Assembly: GCF_934202235.1 (NCBI RefSeq)
Contig: NZ_CAKPXS010000019.1
Location: forward strand, 1 to 28,518
DNA: 28,518 nt
DNA from: an uncultured Limosilactobacillus sp.
GTDB lineage: Bacteria > Bacillota > Bacilli > Lactobacillales > Lactobacillaceae
Reading direction: 5' to 3'
Under the pieces are notes generated by a model. The model was given only the letters and a program-made list of their open reading frames with translations. It was not told the DNA's origin and searched no databases. The position numbers and the translations under genes are program-made. Every line of letters starts with the position of its first letter. The first letter of the stretch is position 1. Shown piece after piece: positions 1-7,805 of the stretch.

Positions 1-5
1 AAAGG

Positions 6-51
6 AAAATGGATCTCAATGAAATCCGAAGATTTCATCGAGATCCATTTT
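6..51 (-). terminator. alaS intrinsic terminator with UUCG tetraloop
   Basis: A long stem (arms at about 6-26 and 31-51) lies just past the alaS stop. Read on the minus strand the loop is TTCG closed by a C-G pair, the very stable cUUCGg tetraloop. The only imperfect position (18 with 39) becomes a G-U wobble on the minus strand but an A-C mismatch on the plus strand, which argues for function in the alaS direction. The minus-strand U-tract is short and broken (TTTTCCTTT); the plus-strand side has a better one, so it may act in both directions. Confidence 0.85.
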
Positions 52-92
52 TTATTAGGGACTTATGTCACAGCCCCCCTTTTGGTATCTCT

Positions 93-2747
93 TTACTTAT
101 TCAAAACGTCGGTGGCCTGCTTAATCGCCTGCGCAATACCAGCCGGGTTGGACCCACCAGCCTGGGCCAGCGTTGGTCGTCCGCCACCGCCACCGTTGAT
201 GGCTGGCGCCAGCTGCTTAATAATGTCACCGGCCTTTAAGCCGTTTTTGACCCCCTGGTCGCTAACGGCAACCAGCATGTTGGCCTTTTCACCATTTGGC
301 GTTGCCAAAACCAGCACGTCAGACAAGTTCTTGTTACGCCATTCATCGGCTAACTTACGCAGTTGGCCCATCCCCGCAACCTTAACGGCAGCAGCAATCA
401 ACGTACCGGCAGCAGTCTGCTGGACGTTACCGAAGACATCGGCAGCCTGCTGAGCGGCCATCTTTGCCTCGAGGCTGTCTACCTTGTTGTTAGCTGCCTT
501 GAGTTGTTCGCTCAACTCGCTAACCCGGTGTGGAACTTCCTTCAACTGGGCCACCTTGAGCTCGTTGGCAACGTTTTGCAAAAGGTCAACCCGCTCTTGC
601 ATGAACTGGTAGGCGTCGCTCGCAGTGACGGCTTCAATCCGCCGGATACCGGCACCAACCCCACCTTCTGAAACAATCTTAAACAAGCCTAATTCGTTAG
701 TGTTTTTGACGTGGTCCCCACCGCAGAATTCGGTGTTGTAATCACCAATCTTGACGACCCGGACCCGGTCACCATATTTTTCAGAGAAGAGGGCAATCGC
801 ACCCATCTCCTTCGCAGAATCAATATCCGTTTCAACGGTCTCGACCGGAATTTCTTTCCAGATCTGCTCGTTGACCATTTGTTCGACGGCCTGCAGGTCC
901 TTAGCGGTGACCTGACCAAAGTGGTTGAAGTCAAACCGCAAGTAGTGCTCTTCAACCAGGGAGCCAGCTTGCTGGGTGTGACCACCAAGGACATTACGCA
1001 ATGCCTGGTCCAGCAGGTGAGTTGCCGTATGGTTCTTTTCAATTTTCAGGTGCCGTTGCCGGTCCACAACTAAGCGGTAGCGAGCATTAAGCTTGAGCGG
1101 TTCAGTCAGCTGCACCTCATGAAGGTTTTGCTGGTGCGGAGCATGTTGGACGTCGACAACCCGGCCAACTATCTTCCCGTAGTTATCGATAATGTTCCCG
1201 GTATCAGCAACTTGTCCACCCATTTCAGCATAAAACGGTGTCTGGTCAAAAATGACTTCCACGTGGGAATCTTCAGCTGGTTTGGCAAGCTCAACATGTT
1301 GGCCATCCTGAACCAGGCCGATTACCTTTGCCCCGTCGACTGCCAACTGGTGATAGCCGACGTACTTGCTTGGTTCAGTAAATTCGGTCCAAACATCCTT
1401 TTGAATCCCCATCCCGTTATCCATGTTCCGGGCATTACGGGCACGGTTTTGCTGTTCGGTCATGGCAGCGTCGAAGCCCTCTTCATCCACTGTCAGGCCC
1501 TCATCATTAGCGTATTCACGCGTTAGTTCAATTGGAAAACCGTAAGTATCATAAAGCTTGAAAGCTGTCCGCCCGTCAATTTGGTTAGTACCGTCGTCCT
1601 TGGCCTGAGCAATTACCTCGTTGAGCAAGTTTAACCCGCCGTTTAAGGTTGACGAGAAGCGCTCTTCTTCAGACTTGATGACTTTTTGGATGTAGTCCGC
1701 ATTGTCAAGAACGTCCGGGTAGTAGGACTGCATAATCTTCCCAACAGTTGGGACCATCTTGTAGAGGAAATTGTCATTAATCCCGAGTTTCTTACCAGCA
1801 ACAACTGCCCGCCGCAGCAACCGCCGAATCACGTAACCGCGACCCATGTTGGACGGAAGGGCTCCGTCACCGATGGCAAAGGTAATTGTCCGGATGTGGT
1901 CGGCGATAATCTTAAATTGAATATCGTCATCCTTATCCTGGTGGTACTTCTTAGTACTGTAACTTTCAGTCTGTTTAATCAGCGGTAAAAAGAGGTCTGT
2001 TTCAAAGTTAGTCGGGGCGTTTTCAAAAATTGATACGACCCGTTCCAGGCCCATCCCCGTATCAATGTTCTTGTGCGGCAGCGGTTCATAGGTATTTTCT
2101 GGCGTGTGGTTAAACTGCGAGAAAACAATGTTCCAGATTTCCAGGTAACGCTGATTTTCCCCACCCGGGTAAATTTCCGCGTCGTCGGCCGGAATATCGT
2201 TAAATTCCCGGCCGCGGTCGTAGTACATTTCGGTATCAGGACCCGACGGACCCTGACCAATATCCCAGAAGTTGTCCTTATCTTGAACAAGGTGGTCTTC
2301 AGCGACCCCGACTTGCCGCCACAGGTCGTGAGTTTCGGTATCCTTCGGGTAGTAAGTGATGTAAATCCGCTCGGGATCAAAGGCAAACCACTTGTCACCT
2401 GTCAGCAGTTCCCAGGCCCACGGAATGACCTCTTTTTTAAAGTAGTCACCAACCGAAAAGTTACCGAGCATTTCAAACATCGTGTGGTGACGAGCCGTTT
2501 TACCAACGTTCTCGATATCGTTAGTCCGGATACTCTTCTGCGAGGAAGTCATCCGGGGGTTATTCGGCACAACTTTGCCATCGAAGTACTTCTTCATTGT
2601 GGCGACACCAGAGTTAATCCACAGTAACGTCGGATCATTTACTGGCACTAGTGAAGCACTCGGCATAATTGTATGACCATGCTCCTTAAAAAATTCCAGG
2701 AACATTGCACGAACCTGGCTACTATCCAGGTGCTTTAATTCTTTCAT
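93..2747 (-). CDS. alaS: Alanyl-tRNA synthetase
   Basis: Cytoplasmic class II enzyme that charges tRNA-Ala and clears mischarged Ser/Gly. The N-terminal catalytic domain opens with MKELKHLDSSQVRAMF and carries RHHTMFEMLGNFSVGDYF. The editing domain shows the zinc-ligand pattern HTATH followed later by FCGGDH. The extreme C-terminus has the C-Ala glycine-rich GGGGGRPTLAQAGG. At 884 residues it has the usual family length. I chose the ATG at 2747 because a GGGAGGGAG Shine-Dalgarno lies just upstream and the protein then begins at the family's usual N-terminus; the longer frame to 2816 would start inside the T-box terminator. Transcription should start near 2970 and pass through an alanine-type T-box leader. 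A UUCG terminator follows the gene. Identity is certain. Confidence 0.97.
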   Translation of the reverse strand: MKELKHLDSSQVRAMFLEFFKEHGHTIMPSASLVPVNDPTLLWINSGVATMKKYFDGKVVPNNPRMTSSQKSIRTNDIENVGKTARHHTMFEMLGNFSVGDYFKKEVIPWAWELLTGDKWFAFDPERIYITYYPKDTETHDLWRQVGVAEDHLVQDKDNFWDIGQGPSGPDTEMYYDRGREFNDIPADDAEIYPGGENQRYLEIWNIVFSQFNHTPENTYEPLPHKNIDTGMGLERVVSIFENAPTNFETDLFLPLIKQTESYSTKKYHQDKDDDIQFKIIADHIRTITFAIGDGALPSNMGRGYVIRRLLRRAVVAGKKLGINDNFLYKMVPTVGKIMQSYYPDVLDNADYIQKVIKSEEERFSSTLNGGLNLLNEVIAQAKDDGTNQIDGRTAFKLYDTYGFPIELTREYANDEGLTVDEEGFDAAMTEQQNRARNARNMDNGMGIQKDVWTEFTEPSKYVGYHQLAVDGAKVIGLVQDGQHVELAKPAEDSHVEVIFDQTPFYAEMGGQVADTGNIIDNYGKIVGRVVDVQHAPHQQNLHEVQLTEPLKLNARYRLVVDRQRHLKIEKNHTATHLLDQALRNVLGGHTQQAGSLVEEHYLRFDFNHFGQVTAKDLQAVEQMVNEQIWKEIPVETVETDIDSAKEMGAIALFSEKYGDRVRVVKIGDYNTEFCGGDHVKNTNELGLFKIVSEGGVGAGIRRIEAVTASDAYQFMQERVDLLQNVANELKVAQLKEVPHRVSELSEQLKAANNKVDSLEAKMAAQQAADVFGNVQQTAAGTLIAAAVKVAGMGQLRKLADEWRNKNLSDVLVLATPNGEKANMLVAVSDQGVKNGLKAGDIIKQLAPAINGGGGGRPTLAQAGGSNPAGIAQAIKQATDVLNK

Positions 2748-2762
2748 AAGCTCTCCCTCCCG

Positions 2763-2970
2763 AGGAAAAGAAAAAGTCACCATTGCGATGCAGGGACGCC
2801 TAAGACGCGGTACCACTCTGCTTGCAACGATGACTTATCGTTAGCCTCTTTAGCGGTCAGTTGACCAATTAATTTTCTTGCCAATCTGGGGAGCACCATC
2901 TGCAGTTCATCGTTTTTTCCATCAACCAAAACGTTTCTGCAAATCGCCGCGAGATGACATATCCCAAACA
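2763..2970 (-). promoter_or_regulatory. T-box leader of alaS (atypical, short 5' half)
   Basis: On the minus strand the T-box core AGAGTGGTACCGCG (about 2806-2819) is followed by GGCGTCCCT, matching the conserved antiterminator sequence. A terminator can form between 2818-2835 and 2775-2793, with the T-box in its loop, followed by a U-run at 2766-2775. The 5' half is compact: a stem I-like fold (about 2887-2967) pairs TGGG with CCCA, CATCT with AGATG, GCAG with CTGC and CGTTTT with AAAACG. A GCT triplet at 2892-2894 sits in an internal loop and could be the alanine specifier. I do not find the canonical AGTA element or the usual GGTGAAAGCTG-like distal part, so the 3' domain is secure and the specifier assignment is inference. 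Confidence 0.8.
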
Positions 2971-2976
2971 CCAGTA

Positions 2977-3005
2977 ATTATAACCACCACACTTGCGAAA
3001 ATCAA
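2977..3005 (-). promoter_or_regulatory. Promoter of alaS
   Basis: Minus-strand -35 TTGATT (3000-3005) and -10 TATAAT (2977-2982) are separated by 17 bp. The -35 overlaps the TGA stop of the helicase gene. The expected start near 2970 places the whole T-box leader in the transcript. Confidence 0.8.
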
Positions 3006-4399
3006 TCCTGGTTTTCCTGTTGACGCCGTAATTCCCGTTCGCGCCGGTGTTTGCGCTGACGTTGACGACGAGCGTGCCGCTCTTCGTGTTGTTTTTGCTT
3101 CCGCCACTTGTATTCGCGGTCATCAGCAATGGCCTTGCGAATCCGCTTCTTGTAGCCCGGCTTGACCTTTTTCTTGGTCTTCTTCACAAAGCCAATCATC
3201 GTCGGGTCCAGTTTTTCCTGCTTACGTTGACGGTTATTGCGCCGGTTACGGTCATAACTATCGACAACCCGTCCCCGACTGATGGTCTTCGGGTGGAAGT
3301 GAATACCGCGCTTTTCCAGTTGTTCAATCAGCTGGTCTTCTGCTGGCTGGTAAAGGGTGATGGCCGTCCCATGCATCCCCTTGCGACCGGTACGACCTAC
3401 CCGGTGAACAAAGTATTCCAAATCTTCGGGAAGGTCATCATTAATCACCAGCGAAACGCCATCAATATCAATTCCCCGGGCAGCGAGGTCAGTTGCCACG
3501 ACGTACTGGTAGTCCAGGTGGCGGACTTGACGCATGACTCGCTTCCGTTGCCGCGGCTGCAGGCCACCATGAATCAAGGCGACGTCCAAGCCTTGTTCCT
3601 GTAAGTAACGGGCCAACTCATTTGCCCGTTCACGAGTGTTAGCAAAGACAAGTGCCAGGTATGGCTCACCCATCGTCAATAGCTGGTAAATCAGCTTGTT
3701 TCTGTCGCGTCCCTTGGTATTGATTAGCCAGTTATCAACGTCGGGGTTGATGACCGTTGCAACCGGTATTTTTTCAACGACCGGGTTAGCCATGTACTTC
3801 TTCAAAAATGGTTGCAGTTTCTCAGGAATCGTTGCTGAAAAGACCATCATCTGCAGGTCTTGTGGCAGGCGGACGGCAATTTGATCGACCGTTGGCAAAA
3901 AGCCCATATCAAGGGTCATATCGGCTTCATCAATGACTAGTTGACTGGCGGTGTGGATATCTAAAGCGCCCTGGTTCACCATATCCAAAATCCGCCCAGG
4001 AGTCCCAATAACCACCTGTGGCTGGGCTTTAGCTAGTTGCTCCAATTGTCGTTGCCGGTCAGCGCCACCGACGTAGTTATGAATCAAAAACCTCTCGGGG
4101 GCAAAATGATTAATTTGCTTGGCAGCACCATAGATCTGGTAGGCCAATTCGCGGCTGGGAGTGGCGATCACCACTTGCACCTTCTTATTGGCCGGGTCCA
4201 GTTGGTTAAAAATGGGCAAGAGAAAGGCGTGGGTCTTGCCACTCCCGGTTGCCGATTGACCAACTACCGACTGGCCGGCAAGAACTACCGGGATCACCCT
4301 TTGTTGAACCGGGGTTGGTTGATTAAAACCAAGATCAGCAATTGCCTGATTGATAAACGGTTGGAACTGAAATGCGGCAAACTGTTTTTCTGTCGTCAT
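3002..4399 (-). CDS. cshB: DEAD-box RNA helicase, CshB-like
   Basis: ATP-dependent RNA helicase, probably acting in mRNA decay, ribosome assembly or cold growth. In order I see the Q motif region (about 25-33), Walker A GQSATGSGKT (47-56), Ia ATPSRELA, Ib GTPGR, DEAD at 157-160, SAT at 188-190, VFANTR, ATDLAARGIDI and HRVGRTGR (332-339). A very basic, Arg/Lys-rich tail of about 80 residues follows and probably binds RNA. Length is 465 residues. The start has an AAGGAG site that overlaps the stop region of the upstream nano-RNase gene, 10 bp away, so the two are likely cotranscribed and translationally close, which suits a role in RNA turnover. The symbol is by family resemblance; another Csh paralogue is possible. 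Confidence 0.88.
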   Translation of the reverse strand: MTTEKQFAAFQFQPFINQAIADLGFNQPTPVQQRVIPVVLAGQSVVGQSATGSGKTHAFLLPIFNQLDPANKKVQVVIATPSRELAYQIYGAAKQINHFAPERFLIHNYVGGADRQRQLEQLAKAQPQVVIGTPGRILDMVNQGALDIHTASQLVIDEADMTLDMGFLPTVDQIAVRLPQDLQMMVFSATIPEKLQPFLKKYMANPVVEKIPVATVINPDVDNWLINTKGRDRNKLIYQLLTMGEPYLALVFANTRERANELARYLQEQGLDVALIHGGLQPRQRKRVMRQVRHLDYQYVVATDLAARGIDIDGVSLVINDDLPEDLEYFVHRVGRTGRKGMHGTAITLYQPAEDQLIEQLEKRGIHFHPKTISRGRVVDSYDRNRRNNRQRKQEKLDPTMIGFVKKTKKKVKPGYKKRIRKAIADDREYKWRKQKQHEERHARRQRQRKHRRERELRRQQENQD

Positions 4400-4409
4400 T
4401 TATTACTCC

Positions 4410-5363
4410 TTACTTCAGCTGCTGGCTAGCCAGGTTATCCAGCTCACTGATAATCTGCTTAGTTTCTGCTTCATTGGCCGCCTTCGCACCGCTGGCCATC
4501 GGGTGGCCACCGCCGTGATGATTTTTAGCCACGCCGTTAATCGCTGGTCCCTTCGAACGTAGGCGAACCCGGAAACGTCCGTCTTCCTGTTGAACAAAGA
4601 TCACCCAGGCTACTACGTCGGTAATTTTTCCTGGCAGGGGAACCACTGCGGACGTTTCAGCTTCAGTCAGCTGCAACTGGTCGAGCGTTTTTTTGTCCAG
4701 GGTCACATAACCAATCCCGTGATCCGTAATGGCCAGATGTTGGTAAACGAAGGCGGATAACTTTGCTAGTGGCAACGTGATTGCGTCTTCTCGCCGGCAA
4801 ATAGCCGCGGCATCGGCCCCGGCAGCCATGAGGGCCCCCGCCACCAGCATCGTCTGCGGTGTAGTGGCTGGGTACATGAAACGGCCAGTGTCACCCACAA
4901 TTCCGGCAAATAGTGCATTTGCCGCCTGCTGCGGCAACTTTAACTGCTTGGCAAACCGCTGGTAGAAGCGGTAAATCATTTCCGAACAAGAGGACGCCTG
5001 GTCATCAACCCACGACACATCACCATAAGGTTCGTCATCCGGGTGGTGGTCAATTTTAATCAGCATGTCTCCCAGATTAAAACGGCGGTCATCAATCCGC
5101 GGCGCATTCGCCGTATCAGTCACAATCACCAGAGCGTCATCATATAGTGAAGTATCAATCTCGTCCATTTGCCCGATCCAATCGAACTCTGGAATATCCT
5201 TACCGACTACAAAGACTTCCTTGTACGGGAATGAAGACCGTAAAATTTCTGCCAACCCAACCTGCGACCCCACTGCATCCGGATCAGGGCGTTGGTGGCG
5301 GTGGATGATGATCCGGCTGTATTTTTTGATTGCATTCATTATTTCATTAAAATTTTCCATCAT
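4410..5363 (-). CDS. nrnA: DHH-family nanoRNase / pAp phosphatase (NrnA-like)
   Basis: DHH-DHHA1 phosphoesterase of the kind that degrades 2-5 nt RNAs and can dephosphorylate 3'-phosphoadenosine 5'-phosphate. The DHH domain shows RPDPDAVGS (25-33), VTDTAN (81-86), IDHHPDD (104-110, the DHH signature) and GIVGDTGRF. The DHHA1 part ends in GGGHPMASGA near the C-terminus. At 317 residues it matches NrnA length. Two adjacent ATGs (5363 and 5360) follow a GGAGGAG site; the second has the better spacing, so the protein may be one residue shorter. It lies directly upstream of the helicase gene and after the yajC terminator. A TATACT element upstream (about 5388) could be a -10, but I see no good -35. 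Confidence 0.9.
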   Translation of the reverse strand: MMENFNEIMNAIKKYSRIIIHRHQRPDPDAVGSQVGLAEILRSSFPYKEVFVVGKDIPEFDWIGQMDEIDTSLYDDALVIVTDTANAPRIDDRRFNLGDMLIKIDHHPDDEPYGDVSWVDDQASSCSEMIYRFYQRFAKQLKLPQQAANALFAGIVGDTGRFMYPATTPQTMLVAGALMAAGADAAAICRREDAITLPLAKLSAFVYQHLAITDHGIGYVTLDKKTLDQLQLTEAETSAVVPLPGKITDVVAWVIFVQQEDGRFRVRLRSKGPAINGVAKNHHGGGHPMASGAKAANEAETKQIISELDNLASQQLK

Positions 5364-5407
5364 CTGCTCCTCCGTTCATTGATATTACTAGTATAACAAC
5401 TTAACAA

Positions 5408-5451
5408 AAAGAGTGCCGCTTGAAACCACTACGGCTCCAGGGGCACTCTTT
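5408..5451 (-). terminator. yajC intrinsic terminator
   Basis: Ten perfect base pairs (5408-5417 with 5442-5451, AAAGAGTGCC and its complement) close a 24-nt loop that holds a further short pairing. On the minus strand a U-rich tract (TTTTTGTT) follows. It lies between yajC and nrnA. Confidence 0.85.
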
Positions 5452-5477
5452 GGTCAGCCTAATGATGAACGGCCAGT

Positions 5478-5882
5478 CTAGTTCTGGGCCTCATCATTTT
5501 GTTCTTCTTTGTCTTGGTCATTTGCCGAAGCAGCCTTTTCTTCGCTGCTCTGTTTATCGTCACTCTTGGTGGACGCAGCTGGCTTTTCAGCCACGTGCTG
5601 TTCTTCAGCAGCGGACTGCGCAGTCACCCGCATAATAGCCCCTAAATCGAAGGTCAAGTAAATCCCATCACAATCCAGGGTGACAGTCCGCTTCGCTTCG
5701 TTTAAGTCGTAAACGACACCGTGAAGGCGGCCGATCGTCACTACGTGGTCACCCTTCTTCAGCTTGCTCATCATTGACTGGTGAGCCTTCCGTTGCTTTT
5801 GCTGTGGCCGAATCAGGAAAAAGTACATGAAAATAACCATCAGGACGATTAAGCCCAGGCTTGATAAAGTGTTGTTATTCAA
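5478..5882 (-). CDS. yajC: Preprotein translocase accessory subunit YajC
   Basis: Small single-pass membrane protein associated with the Sec translocon. An N-terminal membrane helix (GLIVLMVIFMYFFLIRP) is followed by the family hallmark RPQQKQRK, a basic cluster, and a small beta domain (KKGDHVVTIGRLHGVV). The last 45 or so residues are a low-complexity Ala/Glu/Asp/Gln/Lys tail, a common lactobacillar extension. The open frame runs up to 5948, but its first ATG gives an unlikely extra segment without a ribosome site. I prefer the TTG at 5882, preceded by GAGAGG about 10 nt upstream, giving 134 residues with the helix at the very N-terminus. A terminator follows. It sits after ruvB, a frequent arrangement in lactobacilli. 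Confidence 0.88.
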   Translation of the reverse strand: MNNNTLSSLGLIVLMVIFMYFFLIRPQQKQRKAHQSMMSKLKKGDHVVTIGRLHGVVYDLNEAKRTVTLDCDGIYLTFDLGAIMRVTAQSAAEEQHVAEKPAASTKSDDKQSSEEKAASANDQDKEEQNDEAQN

Positions 5883-5987
5883 AACGTGACATCCTCTCGA
5901 AATTAAAGATTGATCAATACTAACGAAGAATATTCTAACAGAAATCAAGCATTAAAGACAGTTATCTCGCTAATTTAATCTGCAGAC

Positions 5988-7013
5988 TTACTGCTTATCC
6001 TCTGGTAATGGTAAGTGGAGGTGATCATAAGCGGCCTTCGTTACTACCCGGCCCCGCGGGGTCCGGCTCAGGTAGCCAATCTGCAATAGGTAGGGCTCGT
6101 ACATTTCTTCGATCGTGTTGGTCTCTTCACCAATGTTCGCGGCAATGGTCTTGAGTCCTACTGGCCCACCATGATAGTAGTTAATCATTGTTGTTAACAT
6201 CTTCCGGTCAGTCCCGTCCAAACCCCGAGAGTCAACCCGCAACAACTTCAAAGCCTGCTTAACGCTTGCCGTATCGATTGTTGGCTTTCCCGCAACCTGA
6301 GCAAAATCACGAACCCGCTTCAGCAAGCGATTCGCAATCCGGGGTGTCCCACGTGACCGCAATGCTAATTCGTGGGCGCCGTCTTCATCAATCGTTGTTT
6401 TGAAAATCCTTGCTGAGCGAAAGACAATCTGCTGCAATTCTGTTTCCGTGTAATAATTCATGTGCATGACAATTCCAAACCGGTCACGCAACGGGGCAGA
6501 TAAAATGCCGGCACGGGTCGTCGCACCAATCAGGGTAAATGGTGGTAGTGGGAAGTGAATCGGGTGGGCAGTTGGTCCTTCGCCAACAACGATGTCGATA
6601 TAGTAATCTTCCATTGCCGAATACAGCATTTCCTCGACAACCTTCGGCAAACGGTGAATTTCATCGATGAACAGGACATCCCCTGGTTGAAGTTCATTTA
6701 GCAGGGCCACTAGGTCCCCCGTCTTTTCAATTGCCGGTCCGCTCGTCGTTTTAATATTCACCCCCATTTCGTGGGCAATGACCATCGCCAGGGTCGTCTT
6801 CCCTAATCCTGGTGGGCCATAGAGCAACACATGGTCAAGTGCCTCTTCCCGTTCACGTGCCGCTTTAATATAAATCTGCAACTCGTGTTTGAGCTGGTCT
6901 TGACCGATGTATTCTGCTAGTGTTTGCGGCCGCAGTTGGGGCTCAAGCTGCTCTTCTTGCGTGTCTTCCGTCTTCCCTGACAGAAGCTGGTGCTGCTGAT
7001 TTTTTTCTGCCAT
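5988..7013 (-). CDS. ruvB: Holliday junction branch migration ATPase RuvB
   Basis: AAA+ motor that drives branch migration of Holliday junctions with RuvA. Walker A GPPGLGKT is at 66-73, Walker B with DEIH at 117-120, sensor 1 GATTRAG near 163-169, and the arginine-finger region LRDRFG at 175-180. The C-terminal winged helix ends in RTPRGRVVTKAAYDHL. The 341-residue length is normal, with a short glutamine-rich N-terminal extension. The ATG has a strong AAGGAGGA site. The ruvA stop lies 20 bp upstream, so ruvA and ruvB form one operon, most likely under the LexA-type site at 7668-7681. Confidence 0.97.
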   Translation of the reverse strand: MAEKNQQHQLLSGKTEDTQEEQLEPQLRPQTLAEYIGQDQLKHELQIYIKAAREREEALDHVLLYGPPGLGKTTLAMVIAHEMGVNIKTTSGPAIEKTGDLVALLNELQPGDVLFIDEIHRLPKVVEEMLYSAMEDYYIDIVVGEGPTAHPIHFPLPPFTLIGATTRAGILSAPLRDRFGIVMHMNYYTETELQQIVFRSARIFKTTIDEDGAHELALRSRGTPRIANRLLKRVRDFAQVAGKPTIDTASVKQALKLLRVDSRGLDGTDRKMLTTMINYYHGGPVGLKTIAANIGEETNTIEEMYEPYLLQIGYLSRTPRGRVVTKAAYDHLHLPLPEDKQ

Positions 7014-7033
7014 CTGCGTCCTCCTTCATAATC

Positions 7034-7624
7034 CTAGTTAAGCAAGTGCAGGCCTTCCCGTAGGTACTCGTCGGTGGTCCGCCCTGGTTTCTTGGCCAGT
7101 TGTTTTTTCATTTTGCTAACTACTCGTTCCTGGTAGCCAAGTGCCCTTAGCGCCGCCAGTGCATCGAGAAGTGCCGGTTCATCCTGGTGGTCAGTGACTT
7201 CGTCCACCTGATCCGTCAGCGAAAGTTGCTGTATCTTTCCCTGCAAGTCCAGGATAATCTGACCAGCTGTCTTCTTACCAATTCCGGGGAACTTAGTCAA
7301 ATACGAGACATCATTGTTGGCAATGGCATCAATCAATCCCTGGTGATCAGGACTAGCTAAAATGGCCAGGGCACTCTTCGGTCCAATTCCCGAAACAGCT
7401 AGCAGTTGCAAAAAGAGTTGCTTTTCTTCTTCGTCCACTAACCCATAAAGTGAGATGTCGCTATCGCTGACTGACTGGTAAATGTAAACCGTAACGGGGT
7501 GTTGCCGGTCTACTTGGTAATGGTAAGGGTTCGGACAGTGAACTTGATAACCGACTCCCTGAACGTCAATAACAATGTAGGTCGGCTTCACCGCGGTAAT
7601 CAAACCGGTCAAATATTCATACAT
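7034..7624 (-). CDS. ruvA: Holliday junction DNA-binding protein RuvA
   Basis: Tetrameric protein that binds four-way junctions and loads RuvB. The N-terminal OB-fold starts MYEYLTGLITAVKPTYIVID. Two helix-hairpin-helix motifs follow (LAVSGIGPKSALAIL and FPGIGKKTAGQIILDL), then an acidic linker (about 135-150) and the RuvB-contacting domain III ending DEYLREGLHLLN. Length is 196 residues, as expected. A GAGGAAG site lies about 10 nt before the ATG. It is the first gene of the ruvAB operon, preceded by a LexA-like box and, further upstream, the hairpin after mutL. Confidence 0.96.
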   Translation of the reverse strand: MYEYLTGLITAVKPTYIVIDVQGVGYQVHCPNPYHYQVDRQHPVTVYIYQSVSDSDISLYGLVDEEEKQLFLQLLAVSGIGPKSALAILASPDHQGLIDAIANNDVSYLTKFPGIGKKTAGQIILDLQGKIQQLSLTDQVDEVTDHQDEPALLDALAALRALGYQERVVSKMKKQLAKKPGRTTDEYLREGLHLLN

Positions 7625-7667
7625 ATTTTCACTACTTCCTCGTTTAAGCTATTCATTAGTTTAACAC

Positions 7668-7681
7668 AAAACACTTGTTCC
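7668..7681 (-). promoter_or_regulatory. LexA-type SOS box upstream of ruvAB
   Basis: The minus strand reads GGAACAAGTGTTTT, which fits the Gram-positive LexA consensus CGAACRNRYGTTYC at 12 of 14 positions. It lies about 45 bp before the ruvA start. ruvAB is a known member of SOS regulons. A TAAACT element just downstream (about 7658-7663) may be the -10, with no clear -35. Confidence 0.7.
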
Positions 7682-7713
7682 CCACCACCAAACAATTAAG
7701 GAAGCAACAATTA

Positions 7714-7751
7714 AGCCCCTAGCGTTCGGTTTTAGCAGAACGTTAGGAGCT
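7714..7751 (-). terminator. Hairpin after mutL, probable terminator
   Basis: Arms at 7714-7727 and 7738-7751 form a 14-bp stem with one mismatch and one G-U pair around a 10-nt loop. The minus-strand tail (TAATTGTTG) is only moderately U-rich, so termination may be partial. It separates mutSL from ruvAB. Confidence 0.6.
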
Positions 7752-7805
7752 ATTGTTATCTTTAGCATTAGTCAGGCAGCTTATGTCGCATCCACTGGCC
7801 GACTG

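Noticed and set aside
19..453. Plus-strand open frame at the left edge
   Set aside because: It begins inside the alaS terminator hairpin and runs antisense to alaS.
2073..2627. 184-residue plus-strand open frame
   Set aside because: Antisense shadow of alaS; composition follows the reverse of the conserved catalytic domain.
2777..2971. 64-residue minus-strand open frame between the helicase and alaS
   Set aside because: It lies entirely over the T-box leader, with no convincing ribosome site; the RNA explanation accounts for the sequence.
3047..3604. 185-residue plus-strand open frame with hydrophobic segments
   Set aside because: Antisense to the helicase's basic C-terminus; the apparent hydrophobicity comes from reversed Arg/Lys codons.
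5364..5404. Promoter for nrnA-helicase (TATACT on the minus strand)
   Set aside because: No acceptable -35 at 16-18 bp and no TG extension; noted only in the gene entry.
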